Origin: JAXLWB01 sp046328715
GTDB taxonomy: Bacteria > Chloroflexota > Anaerolineae > Caldilineales > Caldilineaceae
Length of the DNA stretch: 55,212 nucleotides
Assembly: GCA_046328715.1 (NCBI GenBank)
Contig: JAXLWB010000066.1
Location: forward strand, 1 to 55,212
Direction: 5' to 3'
Positions within the stretch are counted from its first letter, which is position 1, and each line of letters starts with the position of its first letter. The notes under the pieces were generated by a model that was not told the DNA's origin, searched no databases, and saw nothing but the letters and a program-made list of their open reading frames with translations. The position numbers and the translations under genes are program-made. This document shows, one piece after another, positions 34,664-41,870 of the stretch.

Positions 34664-36039
34664 TAGATATCTCTCGGATCCGCAATATAGCCCATCACTG
34701 CACTGGCTGCCACGACTGCTGGATTGGAGATGTAGACTTCCGAATCCGCCGTACCCATGCGCCCTTTGAAGTTGCGGTTGCCGCTGGAGATGGTGACTTC
34801 CTTGGGGGCAGGCACGCCCATATGGTTGCCCATGCAGGGTCCACAACCTGGTGTGCCAATCGTGGCACCCGCATCGACCAGGGTTTGGATATATCCCAAA
34901 CGCAGGGCGTTGCTCAACACTTCGCTGGAAGCAGGAATCACCAAAAAGCGAGTCTTGGCGGAGACCCGTCTGCCTTTGAGTACTTCAGCAGCAGCGGCGA
35001 TATCTTCGAGACGCCCATTGGTGCAGGTTCCCAAAAAGGCTTGCTGCACTGGTGTACCCGCCACTTGGGAGATCGGTACGACATTGTCAGGTGAATGAGG
35101 GCGAGCAACGTAGGGTTCTAGCTTACTTGCCTCGTAATGGTAGGAGGCTACATACTCGGCATCGGCATCGGGGAAAATCGCCATTTGGGATATTTGGGAT
35201 TTCATTTGGGATATCGCTTGGGATAATTGGGATTTATCTGCGATATCCAAAAGTGAGGTGCTGGAATAGGCGATACCTGCCAGATCACTGGCCAGCACAC
35301 GTTGACGACGCACCCGCCGCTCGGCCAGATAGTCGATGGTCTGCTCGTCCGGCGCAATATAGGCATTCTTGACACCAAACTCCGACATGATGTTGGGCAG
35401 CACCATCTTCGAGTCGATGCTCAGCGCATAAATTGCCGAGCCGCTGAACTCAATCGACATACCTAAGCCACCATCAGCCCCCATGTCGCCGATCAAGCGC
35501 AGTGCAAAATCCTTGATCGTTACGCCTTCGGGCCACGCACCATCGACTGTAATGCGCACCGATTCGGGCACACGCAGCCATAACTCACCCGTTGCCCAGA
35601 GCGCCGCCACTTCTGAGCGCCCAATGCCCGTACCAAAGGCACCCATCCACCCAAAGTGCGTCGTATGTGAATCCGAACCAAGGATCGTCTGCCCTGGCAG
35701 CACGATCGCCTCTTCGCTCAGCACCTGATGACAGATGCCTCGCCCCACTTCCCAAACATTTTTGATGCCTTGTTCAGCAGCAAATGCTCGAACTTCAGCA
35801 TGGTTCTGGGCATGGCGTGTGGTCGGTGCTGGCACTGCATGATCCATCGCGATCGCCATTTTCTCGGGAATCACAACCCGTTTCTGGCCAAATTCCAGCC
35901 ATGTCTGACGAATGGCAGCCGTATTATCGTGGCTCAGCACCACGTCCGGACGAGCGTCGATCACCTGACCGACAGCGACATGGTCGAGTCCAGCGGCGCG
36001 AGCGAGGGCTTTTTGGGCAAAGGTTTGAGGTGGTGTCAT
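34663..36039 (-). CDS. lysT: Homoaconitase large subunit (LeuC family)
   Basis: Iron-sulfur subunit of homoaconitase, 458 residues. The [4Fe-4S] ligands are C339 (GTCTNGR), C399 and C402 (TPGCGPCMG); substrate and cluster-side segments include LGSDSHTTHFG and GTGIGRSEVA. Residues ~269-287 (SQLSQAISQMKSQISQ) are translated from five TTGGGAT repeats (35185-35233) and lengthen the loop between the RRQRVLASDLAG region and DADAEYVASY. The AT of the ATG sits 23 bases after the small unknown gene. Substrate is assigned by pathway context; isopropylmalate isomerase is the alternative. Confidence 0.92.
   Translation of the reverse strand: MTPPQTFAQKALARAAGLDHVAVGQVIDARPDVVLSHDNTAAIRQTWLEFGQKRVVIPEKMAIAMDHAVPAPTTRHAQNHAEVRAFAAEQGIKNVWEVGRGICHQVLSEEAIVLPGQTILGSDSHTTHFGWMGAFGTGIGRSEVAALWATGELWLRVPESVRITVDGAWPEGVTIKDFALRLIGDMGADGGLGMSIEFSGSAIYALSIDSKMVLPNIMSEFGVKNAYIAPDEQTIDYLAERRVRRQRVLASDLAGIAYSSTSLLDIADKSQLSQAISQMKSQISQMAIFPDADAEYVASYHYEASKLEPYVARPHSPDNVVPISQVAGTPVQQAFLGTCTNGRLEDIAAAAEVLKGRRVSAKTRFLVIPASSEVLSNALRLGYIQTLVDAGATIGTPGCGPCMGNHMGVPAPKEVTISSGNRNFKGRMGTADSEVYISNPAVVAASAVMGYIADPRDI
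35185..35233. repeat. TTGGGAT repeat array inside homoaconitase large subunit gene
   Basis: TTGGGAT starts at 35185, 35194, 35206, 35218 and 35227: spacings 9, 12, 12, 9, all multiples of three. The same heptamer with spacings 9 and 12 lies upstream of lexA at 41812, 41821 and 41833. Confidence 0.88.
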
Positions 36040-36062
36040 AGATTCCTAAAGTCAGTTTTCAA

Positions 36063-36404
36063 TTAAGGCTGTTGCCATTCATAAGAATTTGCTGAATAGT
36101 CAACGATTTCTGGAAATTCGGCTGCCTCAAACTTAAACATCAGGCAGCCTTCATACCCTGTCTCCCACCCTGGAATATTGTCATTCGGAACAGGGGAAAC
36201 GTAGTATCTCAATCTATAGCGAGTCAAAAGAAATCGAATATATGGCTTGAACTTATCAATACTTAGGTGATGCTGATCTACGACATGTTTTGTGTACAAC
36301 TCAGCGGCAAACAGAACTTCTCTCCAGGGATCTGAAATACTTATCTCGTACACAACTTCACTGAGATAACGTTTATGAACTCTTCGTCGAATCCTTTTAT
36401 TCAT
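36063..36404 (-). CDS. Unknown small basic protein, 113 residues
   Basis: Not recognised with confidence. The first 30 residues (MNKRIRRRVHKRYLSEVVYE) faintly recall YggL/DUF469 ribosome-binding proteins, but the rest does not clearly fit. Basic N-terminus, aromatic-rich middle, no membrane segment. AT-richer than the lysine genes. Its start overlaps the end of the next upstream gene by eight bases, so the two are co-translated. Confidence 0.6.
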   Translation of the reverse strand: MNKRIRRRVHKRYLSEVVYEISISDPWREVLFAAELYTKHVVDQHHLSIDKFKPYIRFLLTRYRLRYYVSPVPNDNIPGWETGYEGCLMFKFEAAEFPEIVDYSANSYEWQQP

Positions 36405-36840
36405 TACTTGTAAGCTTAAAAGCTTCGATCTTGTAATCCAGCAGCTTCATTTTGTCGGTAGGAAAATAATAACGCCAATCACTCTCATGCCAATTTTGGG
36501 TTGAAAATGCTTTTACCGCTCGCCAAAATGGCAGAATTATCTCTTGTCGAGTCCCTGAAATTTTATGTATGAACTTTGTGTTTCCATATCGTAGCGCAGC
36601 TACTTGAAATTCTATTTTTTCACGTTCACATCTAAACTCAAACCTGTAGATGTCAGGCTCCAAATACCAATCTGTAACAGAGTCAATACCATCGACTGCA
36701 TCGGAGATTGATTTGATTAACATGCCGATTGAGTCGCCTTGAACATCAGAAACTGTAAACGAAAAGTCGTACTCTTCACATTGTAAATGTATAGGTAGCC
36801 AGCCATGCTGCGGTATTTCCAAGCGAAATCGTAGAGTCAT
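36397..36840 (-). CDS. Unknown protein, 147 residues
   Basis: Not recognised. A soluble, acidic/aromatic protein without membrane segment; the pattern (RFRLEIPQHGW, YDFSFTVSDVQGD, LEPDIYRFEFRCERE) suggests a mostly beta fold. It overlaps the next gene by eight bases. Small paired unknown genes of this look are often immunity or stress proteins, but there is no direct evidence for that here. Inserted between a Nudix gene and the homoaconitase large subunit. Confidence 0.6.
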   Translation of the reverse strand: MTLRFRLEIPQHGWLPIHLQCEEYDFSFTVSDVQGDSIGMLIKSISDAVDGIDSVTDWYLEPDIYRFEFRCEREKIEFQVAALRYGNTKFIHKISGTRQEIILPFWRAVKAFSTQNWHESDWRYYFPTDKMKLLDYKIEAFKLTSNE

Positions 36841-36861
36841 ATAAACCTGACTATATAACTT

Positions 36862-37425
36862 TTAGATTGAACCATTTAGCATCAAATACGCCACCGCTGC
36901 CACCGTCGTTCTTTCCTTAATCTCCCCACTCCGCACTGCTTCCTTCAACCACGCAGGCGTCACCCAGTGGATGGTCATAAACTCGGTTGGGTCAAGGTGG
37001 AGGTTGCCCGTTTGCTCTAATCCCCAGGCGGCGACGATGTGGCTGGTCATGGCACCAAAGCCGGGATTATCCCAAACGGCACCCAGGTAACGAACTTGTT
37101 CGGGTGTCACCTGGGCGGGGGCAAAGCCGGTTTCTTCTTCCAGTTCGCGCAAGCCACCGACGATCAGATCTTCGCCATCCTTGATCAAGCCGCCCGGCAA
37201 CTGCCAGATCACCTCGCCGACGCCGTGGCGATATTCCCGTTCGAGCAAAATTTCGCCCGCCGCGTTGAAGCCGATCACCGCCACGCCCACGCCGGGACCA
37301 ACCAAGCGGGTATATTCATACTGCTGACCCGAAGGCAAGGCTACATCATCGGCCTCGACGGTCAGCCAGCGGTTTTTGAAAACAGTTCGTGTGGCGAGCG
37401 TGCGCCAGGGGTGTGGATCGTTCAT
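36862..37425 (-). CDS. Nudix hydrolase, ADP-ribose pyrophosphatase-like
   Basis: 187 residues. Nudix box from G79 to G100 (GLIKDGEDL, RELEEETGF). The preceding EREYRHGVGEVIWQLPGG and the following AVWDNPGFG are typical of the ADP-sugar pyrophosphatase group, though the usual substrate-defining residues cannot be checked by eye. Second gene of the lysine run after homocitrate synthase, with a heptamer hairpin in the 70-base gap. Likely housecleaning role. Confidence 0.88.
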   Translation of the reverse strand: MNDPHPWRTLATRTVFKNRWLTVEADDVALPSGQQYEYTRLVGPGVGVAVIGFNAAGEILLEREYRHGVGEVIWQLPGGLIKDGEDLIVGGLRELEEETGFAPAQVTPEQVRYLGAVWDNPGFGAMTSHIVAAWGLEQTGNLHLDPTEFMTIHWVTPAWLKEAVRSGEIKERTTVAAVAYLMLNGSI

Positions 37426-37433
37426 GGGTATCA

Positions 37434-37489
37434 GAGATTGGAGATTGGAGATTAGAGATTCAGTGCGTAATCTCCAATCTCTAATCTCG
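37434..37489. repeat. GAGATTG heptamer repeats with inverse copies
   Basis: GAGATTG, GAGATTG, GAGATTA and GAGATT run in tandem at 37434-37460; the inverse (AATCTCCAATCTCTAATCTC) follows at 37469-37488, forming a hairpin in the gap between homocitrate synthase and the Nudix gene. Confidence 0.8.
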
Positions 37490-37495
37490 TTTTAT

Positions 37496-38674
37496 TTACG
37501 CCGCCATCAGCAAATCCGCCGCTTCAATCGCCTTTTGAGCGACGGCGTGGCTATGATATTGGCGTAGTAAGACATCGACATCGTCGAGGCTGAGCCGCTT
37601 CTGGTCGGCGAGCGCCTTGATCTGTGCGGTGACCTTCTTGATCTCGTCGTCGCTCAATTGCAATTCAAGTTGCTCGGCACGCTCCTTGATCGCATTCCAG
37701 CCGGTCAGACGGTGGGCAACATGGATGTAGCGAGTCAGCCCGAAGTCTTCGGGTTTGAGAATTTCGTAAGTGCTGGGATTGTTGAGGATGGCCTTGGCGT
37801 GGATACCAGCCTTGTGGGTGAAGGCCGTGAAGCCAGTGATGTAGTTGTTGAAGGGCACATCGACCATCACCAGGCTGGCGACAAAGTTTTCTACTTCGCG
37901 CAACATGGGCAGATTGTAGCGGGCCCGGATCATGTCGGCGTTGTAGGCGTACATACGCGCCACGAGACCGCCGAGCGGCGTGATGCCGTTGCGCTCGCCA
38001 ATGCCGAGGACGGAGGTGTCCACGTGGGTAGCGCCTGCTTCGAGCGCACAATAGGCGTTGGCAACCGCACAGCCTGTGTCGTTGTGGCCGTGGAACTCAA
38101 TGTCACAGTGAACTACGCCGCGCAGCGTCTTGATTAAATCATAAACCTGGCGCGGATTGGCGACCCCCACTGTGTCGGCAATGCCCACCCGATTGACGCC
38201 GATCTTGTCGACGGCCCGGTAAATGGTGAGCAAATCGACCAGATCGCTACGAAAGCTATCTTCGCTGCTAAAACGTACTTCTAAGCCCTGGCTCTTGACA
38301 AACTCAATCACCTCAATCGCGCTGCCGATAATGTAGGGAATGTCTTTGCCATGCGAGAACTGGCGCAGATAGCTGCTGGTACCAAAGACCACGTCAATTC
38401 CATCCACGCCCGTATCGATTGCCATTTTTGCGTCGTCCATGTGGCAGCGCACGTGGGTCAGAACTTTTGCCCGGCGTTTCATGGTGCCGATCCGCTCGCA
38501 ATCCAATCGGCTTTGGGGGCTGGCGGCGGGAGAAGTTAACTCCAGGTATTCGACGCCAAATTCGTCCAACAGACGGGCGATCTCTACCTTTTGGTCACTA
38601 CTAAAAAAGGCGTTGGCGAATTGTTCACCCTCGCGCAAAGTCGATTCAATAATGGCAAAGTTATCTAGAGCCAT
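37496..38674 (-). CDS. Homocitrate synthase
   Basis: First committed step of AAA lysine synthesis: acetyl-CoA + 2-oxoglutarate to homocitrate. 392 residues, DRE-TIM aldolase-type barrel with IIESTLREGEQFANAFF at the N-terminus (Arg14-Glu15), ELTSPAASP, the metal-binding EFHGHNDTGCAVAN and LGIGERNGITPLGG. The barrel is followed by a C-terminal region of ~100 residues, shorter than in isopropylmalate synthase and without its regulatory domain. GAGGAAT precedes the ATG. It leads the 16-gene run; a terminator upstream at 38726-38760 isolates it from the preceding gene. Isopropylmalate synthase is unlikely given the context. Confidence 0.93.
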   Translation of the reverse strand: MALDNFAIIESTLREGEQFANAFFSSDQKVEIARLLDEFGVEYLELTSPAASPQSRLDCERIGTMKRRAKVLTHVRCHMDDAKMAIDTGVDGIDVVFGTSSYLRQFSHGKDIPYIIGSAIEVIEFVKSQGLEVRFSSEDSFRSDLVDLLTIYRAVDKIGVNRVGIADTVGVANPRQVYDLIKTLRGVVHCDIEFHGHNDTGCAVANAYCALEAGATHVDTSVLGIGERNGITPLGGLVARMYAYNADMIRARYNLPMLREVENFVASLVMVDVPFNNYITGFTAFTHKAGIHAKAILNNPSTYEILKPEDFGLTRYIHVAHRLTGWNAIKERAEQLELQLSDDEIKKVTAQIKALADQKRLSLDDVDVLLRQYHSHAVAQKAIEAADLLMAA

Positions 38675-39004
38675 AGATTCCTCGTGAACTTAAACTCCGC
38701 TTTTACTTTCAACCGCATTTTAGACAAAAAAATACCGGCCTATCCGTCTGGATGGCCGGTTTGAATCGTCACTGATTCAGAGCAGACACAATCTACCAGA
38801 CGTTTAGGGCCGGGTTGCATTTTTTGCTCTTCTTGCTCTTGGCTAGTGCAACGACAATTTTTAACATGAAGCAGATTTAGAATCGGGAAACGGTATCGTC
38901 TTGAAGCTGAGCTACAAGTATAGCCTTGTGCTGAACCACTGTCAAACCGACACATAGATAAGTGCAAATTTATAGAATTGTATTCCCAGCAGCGGAAGAT
39001 TAGA
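38675..39004. other. Spacer ahead of the lysine run
   Basis: 330 bases. It contains the terminator of the nitrilase-like gene (38726-38760) and must hold the promoter for the lysine run; TAAAAT just after the terminator (minus strand) is a possible -10, without a good -35. I see no lysine riboswitch-like structure. Confidence 0.45.
38726..38760 (-). terminator. Rho-independent terminator of the nitrilase-like gene
   Basis: Minus strand: ACCGGCCATCC pairs with GGATAGGCCGGT around a short loop (38734-38760), followed by T7 (A7 on the plus strand at 38726-38732). Confidence 0.85.
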
Positions 39005-40300
39005 CTACACAGCATCCATTTCGTCGGTTTCATCGTCCGAGCGACGAGTGGTGTCGGAGCCGCGTGGATAATTGGGCGGTGGCGTAGCGGTGTTGAATTG
39101 ATAGGCAGAGGGTGTGGCCTCGGGTAAGGGCCAAGGGCTTGTAATCGATGCCATTACTGGAAGATCGGCCAGGGTGAGAATCTGCTCTGGCATGGGGATT
39201 TCCTCTTCCACGACCGGTTCGGCTTCGGGGATCTCTTCCGCAACCTCGAGCAGCGGCAACTCCGGTTGGCTCTGCAACTGCATGTAAAGGCTGGCGAGCA
39301 TTTGCGTCATCTGCGGGCCGGACATGGGCAGATGCAACTGCATATTAGTAACTTCCCAAAGCTCCTTGAGTGCTTCAAAATCCCATTCGGCGGTAACGAC
39401 ACCCTCACTGCGCTGGTTGCCCATTTCGACCAGCACACCATTGTAGCGTGGAGTCAACTCCTGTGGGGCTAAAATGGCTGATTTGCCCAGGTAAGGCTCG
39501 GCGTTCTGACGATTAAACTCATGACCACCGATCGCAAAGCTCGCCACGCAGAAGAGTTGATTGTCCTGCATGCGGGCTAAAATACCCGAGCGTAATTTGT
39601 TGTACATGGCGGGATGTTGGCAGGCCGCCTGTGCAATCAACATCTCCGCACCCTGATAGGCTAGTACGCGCCCCACTTCGGGATAGAGCACATCGTTGCC
39701 CAATATCACGCCAAGCAACCCGACCTCGGTGGCAATCACATCCCAGTGCGAACCGGGCTTGGCAATGTCGGCATCATCGGCCTGTTTCATCACCTTTGCC
39801 TGGTGTCCATTTAACTCCCCGTTTGGACCAAAGACGCCAGCAATGTTGCGGATCACACCATCGCGTGGGTCGGGCATGTAGGCACTGGGAGCCACCAGGG
39901 TGACACGAAACTCTTTCGCCAACTTGCCAAAGATCTCGCTGTAGGTACGCCAAACGCGCTCGCCTTCCACGTCGAGCAGTCCTTTTAGGCTGCTACGCAA
40001 ATCGGCCTTTAGCCAGGTAGTCATGCGTTCGGCCAGGGCACCGGCGATGCGGTCGGAAAGAGAAGCGCTGCGACGGCGTCCAGCGTCGATCCGTTTGAAG
40101 AGCGTGGCACGCAGGCCCGCCAGAAGCGGTAAGGTCAGCGACATGCCTGCCAATTCAGGGAATACAACCAGGCGCGCATGTTTCGATTCTGCAATACGCA
40201 GAAAGCGACGTGCATCATCGGTATAATCTTCGAGCGACTGTGGCAAGCGCAACCGTTGTTGAACGCAAGCTACGATCAACTTTTCATTGCCCACTGACAA
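39005..40300 (-). CDS. Nitrilase-superfamily protein without catalytic cysteine
   Basis: 431 residues with the carbon-nitrogen hydrolase fold. Catalytic Glu49 (VVFPELAG) and Lys169 (GHQAKVMK) are in place, but where the family has CxD (GVxICYD) the sequence is GVILGNDVLYPE, with Gly201 for Cys. Amidase or nitrilase activity by the known mechanism is therefore not expected. A ~100-residue acidic, Pro-rich tail (EEIPEAEPVVEEEIP and onward) ends in TTRRSDDETDEMDAV and looks disordered. Could be a metabolite sensor or scaffold (inference). Single gene with its own terminator. Confidence 0.8.
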   Translation of the reverse strand: MSVGNEKLIVACVQQRLRLPQSLEDYTDDARRFLRIAESKHARLVVFPELAGMSLTLPLLAGLRATLFKRIDAGRRRSASLSDRIAGALAERMTTWLKADLRSSLKGLLDVEGERVWRTYSEIFGKLAKEFRVTLVAPSAYMPDPRDGVIRNIAGVFGPNGELNGHQAKVMKQADDADIAKPGSHWDVIATEVGLLGVILGNDVLYPEVGRVLAYQGAEMLIAQAACQHPAMYNKLRSGILARMQDNQLFCVASFAIGGHEFNRQNAEPYLGKSAILAPQELTPRYNGVLVEMGNQRSEGVVTAEWDFEALKELWEVTNMQLHLPMSGPQMTQMLASLYMQLQSQPELPLLEVAEEIPEAEPVVEEEIPMPEQILTLADLPVMASITSPWPLPEATPSAYQFNTATPPPNYPRGSDTTRRSDDETDEMDAV

Positions 40301-40485
40301 CTTCCTATATCATAACAATTTCGATGATCGATTTCCTTACTTGTGTACAATGCAGTGTATCATAAGATGCATAGTTGTAAGAAAGACCAGAGTACGGTTG
40401 AATGTGAAAAGTTCGATTTGTCTTCTTTAGAAGTTCCTATCTCTCCCTCATAGCGAGCACAAATAAAGATGGACAAAGTGAGTGC

Positions 40486-40546
40486 GTGCGTCGCACTGGC
40501 GCATTGCTGTAGATCGATCTATGTTCTTGACGCCAGTGCGTCGCAC
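40486..40546. repeat. 16-bp inverted repeat upstream of tRNA-Glu
   Basis: GTGCGTCGCACTGGCG (40486-40501) pairs with CGCCAGTGCGTCGCAC (40531-40546) with one mismatch. Each arm itself carries the near-palindrome GTGCGTCGCAC, so two alternative folds are possible. Confidence 0.6.
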
Positions 40547-40592
40547 GAGATCTCGTTGTGACTCACACTTTCCATCGTTGGGCGAATAACGG

Positions 40593-40655
40593 TAGGTGCG
40601 GTGACTTACCACAATCCTTGAGTGACCGAGATTGTGGGGCAAGGCACCGCACCTA
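40593..40655. repeat. Nested perfect hairpin upstream of tRNA-Glu
   Basis: Outer arms TAGGTGCGGTG (40593-40603) and CACCGCACCTA (40645-40655) and inner arms CCACAATC (40609-40616) and GATTGTGG (40630-40637) are all perfect. The layout suggests a folded RNA or a small inverted-repeat element. Confidence 0.6.
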
Positions 40656-40691
40656 TAACCTGTTTGCGTTGTCTATTAGCCATAGCAAAAT

Positions 40692-40720
40692 TTGACGATT
40701 CTACGTTCGATTGTTATACT
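40692..40720 (+). promoter_or_regulatory. Promoter of tRNA-Glu
   Basis: TTGACG (40692-40697), 17-base spacer, TATACT (40715-40720); the tRNA begins 26 bases further on. Near-consensus in both hexamers and spacing. Confidence 0.82.
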
Positions 40721-40746
40721 CCTCCCTGCAAATAAACATTGCACTA

Positions 40747-40819
40747 GCCCCTATCGTCTAGAGGCCTAGGACTCAACCCTTTCAAGGTTGCGACAGGGGT
40801 TCGAATCCCCTTGGGGGTA
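40747..40819 (+). tRNA. tRNA-Glu (anticodon TTC)
   Basis: 73 nucleotides fold into a cloverleaf: acceptor GCCCCTA/TGGGGGT with two G-U pairs, anticodon stem CAACC/GGTTG around loop CTTTCAA (anticodon TTC), and T arm CAGGGGTTCGAATCCCCTT with the invariant TTCGAAT. Discriminator A at 40819. CCA is not encoded (the next bases are CAG), so it must be added post-transcriptionally. It has its own promoter and is followed at once by a terminator and recO. Confidence 0.96.
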
Positions 40820-40827
40820 CAGAACAC

Positions 40828-40863
40828 TCCCCGACGCTTAGTCCGGCGTCGGGGAATTTTTTT
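40828..40863 (+). terminator. Terminator after tRNA-Glu, abutting recO start
   Basis: TCCCCGACGC (40828-40837) pairs with GCGTCGGGGA (40846-40855) over ten bases, followed by T8. The T-run ends two bases before the recO ATG at 40866. Confidence 0.88.
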
Positions 40864-40865
40864 CT

Positions 40866-41645
40866 ATGCAACCACGAGATCGACTTTATCGTACTCACGC
40901 TCTCATCCTACGGCGTCGCGATCAAGGTGACGCTGACCGTATCCTCACACTCTACTCACCCGAACACGGCAAACTGGAAGTAATTGCCAAAGGTGTGCGC
41001 AAAACCACCAGCCGTAAAGCAGGACATCTCGAACTCTTCACGCATGTGATGTTGTTGATGGCTCAGGCGCGTACGTGGGACATCGTCAGTGAAGTGACTA
41101 CAGTCGAGAGTTTTCGCCATTTGCGTAATGACCTTGATGCGATTGGCCGCGCCAGCTACGTCTGTGAGTTGCTCGACGCCTTTGCCGAGAGCGATGACGA
41201 AAATGGTCCGCTTTGGGAGCTGGTGCTAATGATTTTGCGCACGTTGGATCAATCGGCTACACCCGAGACACCCACTGACCCTGGGCTGTTAATGCGCTGG
41301 TTTGAATTGCGTTTGCTCGGCATCACCGGGTTTCAGCCGCAAATCTTCCAATGTGTCGAGTGCCAGGAGCCGCTACAACCCATCGTCAATTACCTCAGCA
41401 TTGAAGAGGGCGGTGTATTTTGCCCCAAGTGTGGCCAAGGTCGTGAACATTTGGAAGCGCTTGAGCCTGATGTGCTCAAGATCCTGCGTTTTCTCCAATC
41501 TCGCCCGTGGAATGAAGTGGCACCCTTGCAGGTGCGACCGATGATTCAACGCCGGGTAGAGAATATACTACAACGGTTCCTGCTCAATATCCTCGAGCGT
41601 CGCCTCCGCTCCGTCGACTTCCTACGCAAACTACAAGCGATGTAA
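40866..41645 (+). CDS. recO: DNA repair protein RecO
   Basis: Recombination mediator that helps RecR load RecA on SSB-coated DNA. 259 residues: N-terminal OB fold (RTHALILRRRDQGDADRIL, HGKLEVIAKGVRK), helical middle, and a zinc site with CVEC (about 159-162) and CPKC. There is no ribosome site, because the tRNA-Glu terminator T-run occupies the place where one would be. Expression probably depends on read-through of that terminator or an unrecognised promoter. Followed by lexA, a fitting repair neighbour. Confidence 0.94.
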   Translation: MQPRDRLYRTHALILRRRDQGDADRILTLYSPEHGKLEVIAKGVRKTTSRKAGHLELFTHVMLLMAQARTWDIVSEVTTVESFRHLRNDLDAIGRASYVCELLDAFAESDDENGPLWELVLMILRTLDQSATPETPTDPGLLMRWFELRLLGITGFQPQIFQCVECQEPLQPIVNYLSIEEGGVFCPKCGQGREHLEALEPDVLKILRFLQSRPWNEVAPLQVRPMIQRRVENILQRFLLNILERRLRSVDFLRKLQAM

Positions 41646-41730
41646 AGAAGAGTAGCAAAGTCAAAAAAGCTGACAATTAAACGCTGCAACTTTTCCACTT
41701 TGCAACTCCGCTACTTTTCTCTACTTTGCC

Positions 41731-41744
41731 AGAACAAACGTGCG
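41731..41744 (+). promoter_or_regulatory. LexA box 1
   Basis: AGAACAAACGTGCG matches the Gram-positive-type SOS box GAACN4GTTC with one mismatch in the right half. It lies just upstream of the -35. Confidence 0.65.
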
Positions 41745-41753
41745 ATTTGCCTA

Positions 41754-41782
41754 TTGACATCGCACATATGTTCGTGTATAGT
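41754..41782 (+). promoter_or_regulatory. lexA: lexA promoter
   Basis: TTGACA (41754-41759), 17-base spacer, TATAGT (41777-41782). LexA box 2 fills the spacer, so bound LexA would block RNA polymerase. Confidence 0.85.
41761..41774 (+). promoter_or_regulatory. LexA box 2 between -35 and -10
   Basis: CGCACATATGTTCG has one mismatch to the palindrome CGAACATATGTTCG used by Bacillus-type LexA (DinR). Its position implies autorepression. Confidence 0.82.
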
Positions 41783-41870
41783 AAGGTTAGTTGGGAAAAC
41801 ATCTGTTCTGTTTGGGATAATTGGGATACAATTTGGGATAAACAGAATATTATCCATAAGTAGAGGCCGT

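Larger units (their letters stand above)
40301..40691. other. Spacer with two structured elements upstream of tRNA-Glu
   Basis: No gene. It contains an inverted repeat (40486-40546) and a nested hairpin (40593-40655), both between the divergent nitrilase-like gene and tRNA-Glu. Confidence 0.5.
41646..41870. promoter_or_regulatory. lexA control region with TTGGGAT repeats
   Basis: Holds pieces of CTACTTT/AAAGTAG repeats (41650-41730), the lexA promoter with two LexA boxes, and three TTGGGAT heptamers at 41812, 41821 and 41833 in the 5' leader. The last group matches the array inside the homoaconitase gene at 35185-35233. Confidence 0.7.

Noticed and set aside
38675..38733. Lysine riboswitch ahead of the lysine run
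   Set aside because: The leader is under 60 bases between terminator and start codon, too short for the L-box, and shows no such fold.
41700..41870. N-terminal extension of LexA from 41700
   Set aside because: The extension would contain the lexA promoter and LexA boxes; ATG 41871 has a ribosome site and matches the family start.
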